Shown piece by piece: positions 6,829 to 7,486 of a DNA stretch of 7,486 nt. A program made the translations under genes and the position numbers. The DNA comes from Flavobacteriales bacterium. Its GTDB lineage: Bacteria; Bacteroidota; Bacteroidia; NS11-12g; UBA955. The notes under the pieces were generated by a model, which saw only the letters and a list, made by a program, of their open reading frames with translations, searched no databases and was not told where the DNA came from. The stretch spans positions 1-7,486 of the forward strand of contig CANHXF010000079.1 in the NCBI GenBank assembly GCA_947464515.1, given 5' to 3'. Position 1 is the first letter of the stretch. Each line of letters opens with the position of its first letter.

Positions 6829-7486
6829 TTACCGCACGCCATTCATCATCTTCAAGAGTTTACCACTCAAAAAGAACAATACGATTGATGCGGCTCCGGC
6901 CATAAATACGAACAACATAAAGAAATCGTACAATGTTTCAATCTTTACGAAGAATGTCGGCTTTTCAGGCTTCAAATTCCAAGTCTGTAATCTTTCCTCT
7001 TTGGTTGCTTTCTTTACCCCATTTACGTTGGTAACGACATCTACTGAATCATGTGTGATGAGCGTAGTATCGTTTAACAAAATACCGCGGTCGAAGTATT
7101 TGTTGTTTGATTTGATTACTTTCAAATGGAAAACCGAAATTTTGCTTGTTACATTGGCCTTGTTGTGCATTGGACAGGTCCCACTGCTCATACATGAGTC
7201 TGTGCATACGTGTTTGGCGTTATCCGCGGCGGCAACAGTATTCATGGTCAATGCAACCATAGAATCCGTTTCAGCATCTGCAGCCTTCACCGTTTTAACT
7301 GTCGCTGTCGCCAAAGAATAAGTTCCTTTAGGATCAGCTTTCCATACATTGGTATCAAGCATATTTGCGTTAAAGGTTGCCATCACAGAAGCATCGGCTT
7401 TTGCAGAATAACGCTTTTCCATTTTTACTTCTTCAGGATACAAAGCACTTAAAGTTCCTGCGAATTTGTTGGCAGCCGCAGTTGAA
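6829..7486 (-). CDS. POT-family peptide MFS transporter, C-terminal part with a long hydrophilic insert (5' end outside window)
   Basis: The frame is open to the window edge, giving 218 complete C-terminal residues. The first visible stretch, STAAANKFAGTLSALYPEE, matches the conserved end of transmembrane helix 11 in proton-coupled oligopeptide (POT/PTR) transporters. The last 34 residues (YDFFMLFVFMAGAASIVLFF, then LSGKLLKMMNGVR) match the last helix and cytoplasmic tail of Bacteroidota members. These inner-membrane proteins import di- and tripeptides with protons. Between the two helices lie about 160 hydrophilic residues instead of the short loop I would expect. By POT topology this loop is periplasmic. 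It contains an Ala/Thr/Val-rich part (about 60-90) and a Cys/His cluster, HVCTDSCMSSGTCPMH (92-107 of the fragment). The frame is intact through the insert and ends at TAA 6829-6831. An internal TTG near 7443 is not a start. Identification rests on these two end segments; the insert's function is unknown. Confidence 0.85.
   Translation of the reverse strand, partial: STAAANKFAGTLSALYPEEVKMEKRYSAKADASVMATFNANMLDTNVWKADPKGTYSLATATVKTVKAADAETDSMVALTMNTVAAADNAKHVCTDSCMSSGTCPMHNKANVTSKISVFHLKVIKSNNKYFDRGILLNDTTLITHDSVDVVTNVNGVKKATKEERLQTWNLKPEKPTFFVKIETLYDFFMLFVFMAGAASIVLFFLSGKLLKMMNGVR

Noticed and set aside
6821..7321. Long plus-strand open frame opposite the transporter
   Set aside because: The minus strand carries a recognisable POT C-terminus at both ends of this stretch; the plus frame has no family signature and starts beside the terminator.

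Overview
The window looks like an ordinary chromosomal segment of a Bacteroidota (Bacteroidetes) bacterium. Four things point there. The rplU promoter has the phylum's own TTG / TAnnTTTG architecture. There is a HU-CCDC81 plus SPOR membrane protein. A TonB-type transducer sits directly upstream of folC, as is common in this phylum. Start codons lack strong Shine-Dalgarno sequences, and base composition is moderately AT-rich. The order or family cannot be fixed from the sequence alone. No tRNA, rRNA, CRISPR array, insertion sequence or phage gene is visible.

Layout, left to right. Bases 1-252 (+) hold the C-terminal end of an Fe(II)/2-oxoglutarate dioxygenase of the isopenicillin N synthase type. 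It converges on a hotdog acyl-CoA thioesterase (286-804, -). Upstream of that, on the same strand, is the ribosomal pair rplU-rpmA (1143-1451 and 871-1128, -), read from a well-formed Bacteroidota promoter at 1470-1500. Its hairpin terminator (819-848) lies only 14 bases before the thioesterase start codon. Divergent from rplU is a plus-strand run of four genes: a plug-less TonB-receptor-like outer-membrane barrel protein (1627-3348), a HU-CCDC81/SPOR single-span membrane protein (3382-4584), a TonB-like periplasm-spanning transducer (4584-5420) and folC (5420-6736). The last three overlap by one base at each junction (TGATG, TAATG), so they are almost certainly one translationally coupled operon, closed by a strong bidirectional terminator (6755-6786). 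The window ends inside a convergent POT-family peptide transporter (6829-7486, -), of which only the C-terminal part is present.

How the genes may work together: the barrel, SPOR and TonB-like products would sit in the outer membrane, in the inner membrane reaching to peptidoglycan, and across the periplasm. This is a plausible cell-envelope module attached to the folate gene folC. The exbB/exbD motor genes that often precede tonB-folC in this phylum are absent here. The most unusual single item is a long hydrophilic, probably periplasmic insert with a Cys/His cluster in the peptide transporter. I see no evidence for a wholly new defence or mobile system; most of the window is conserved housekeeping DNA.
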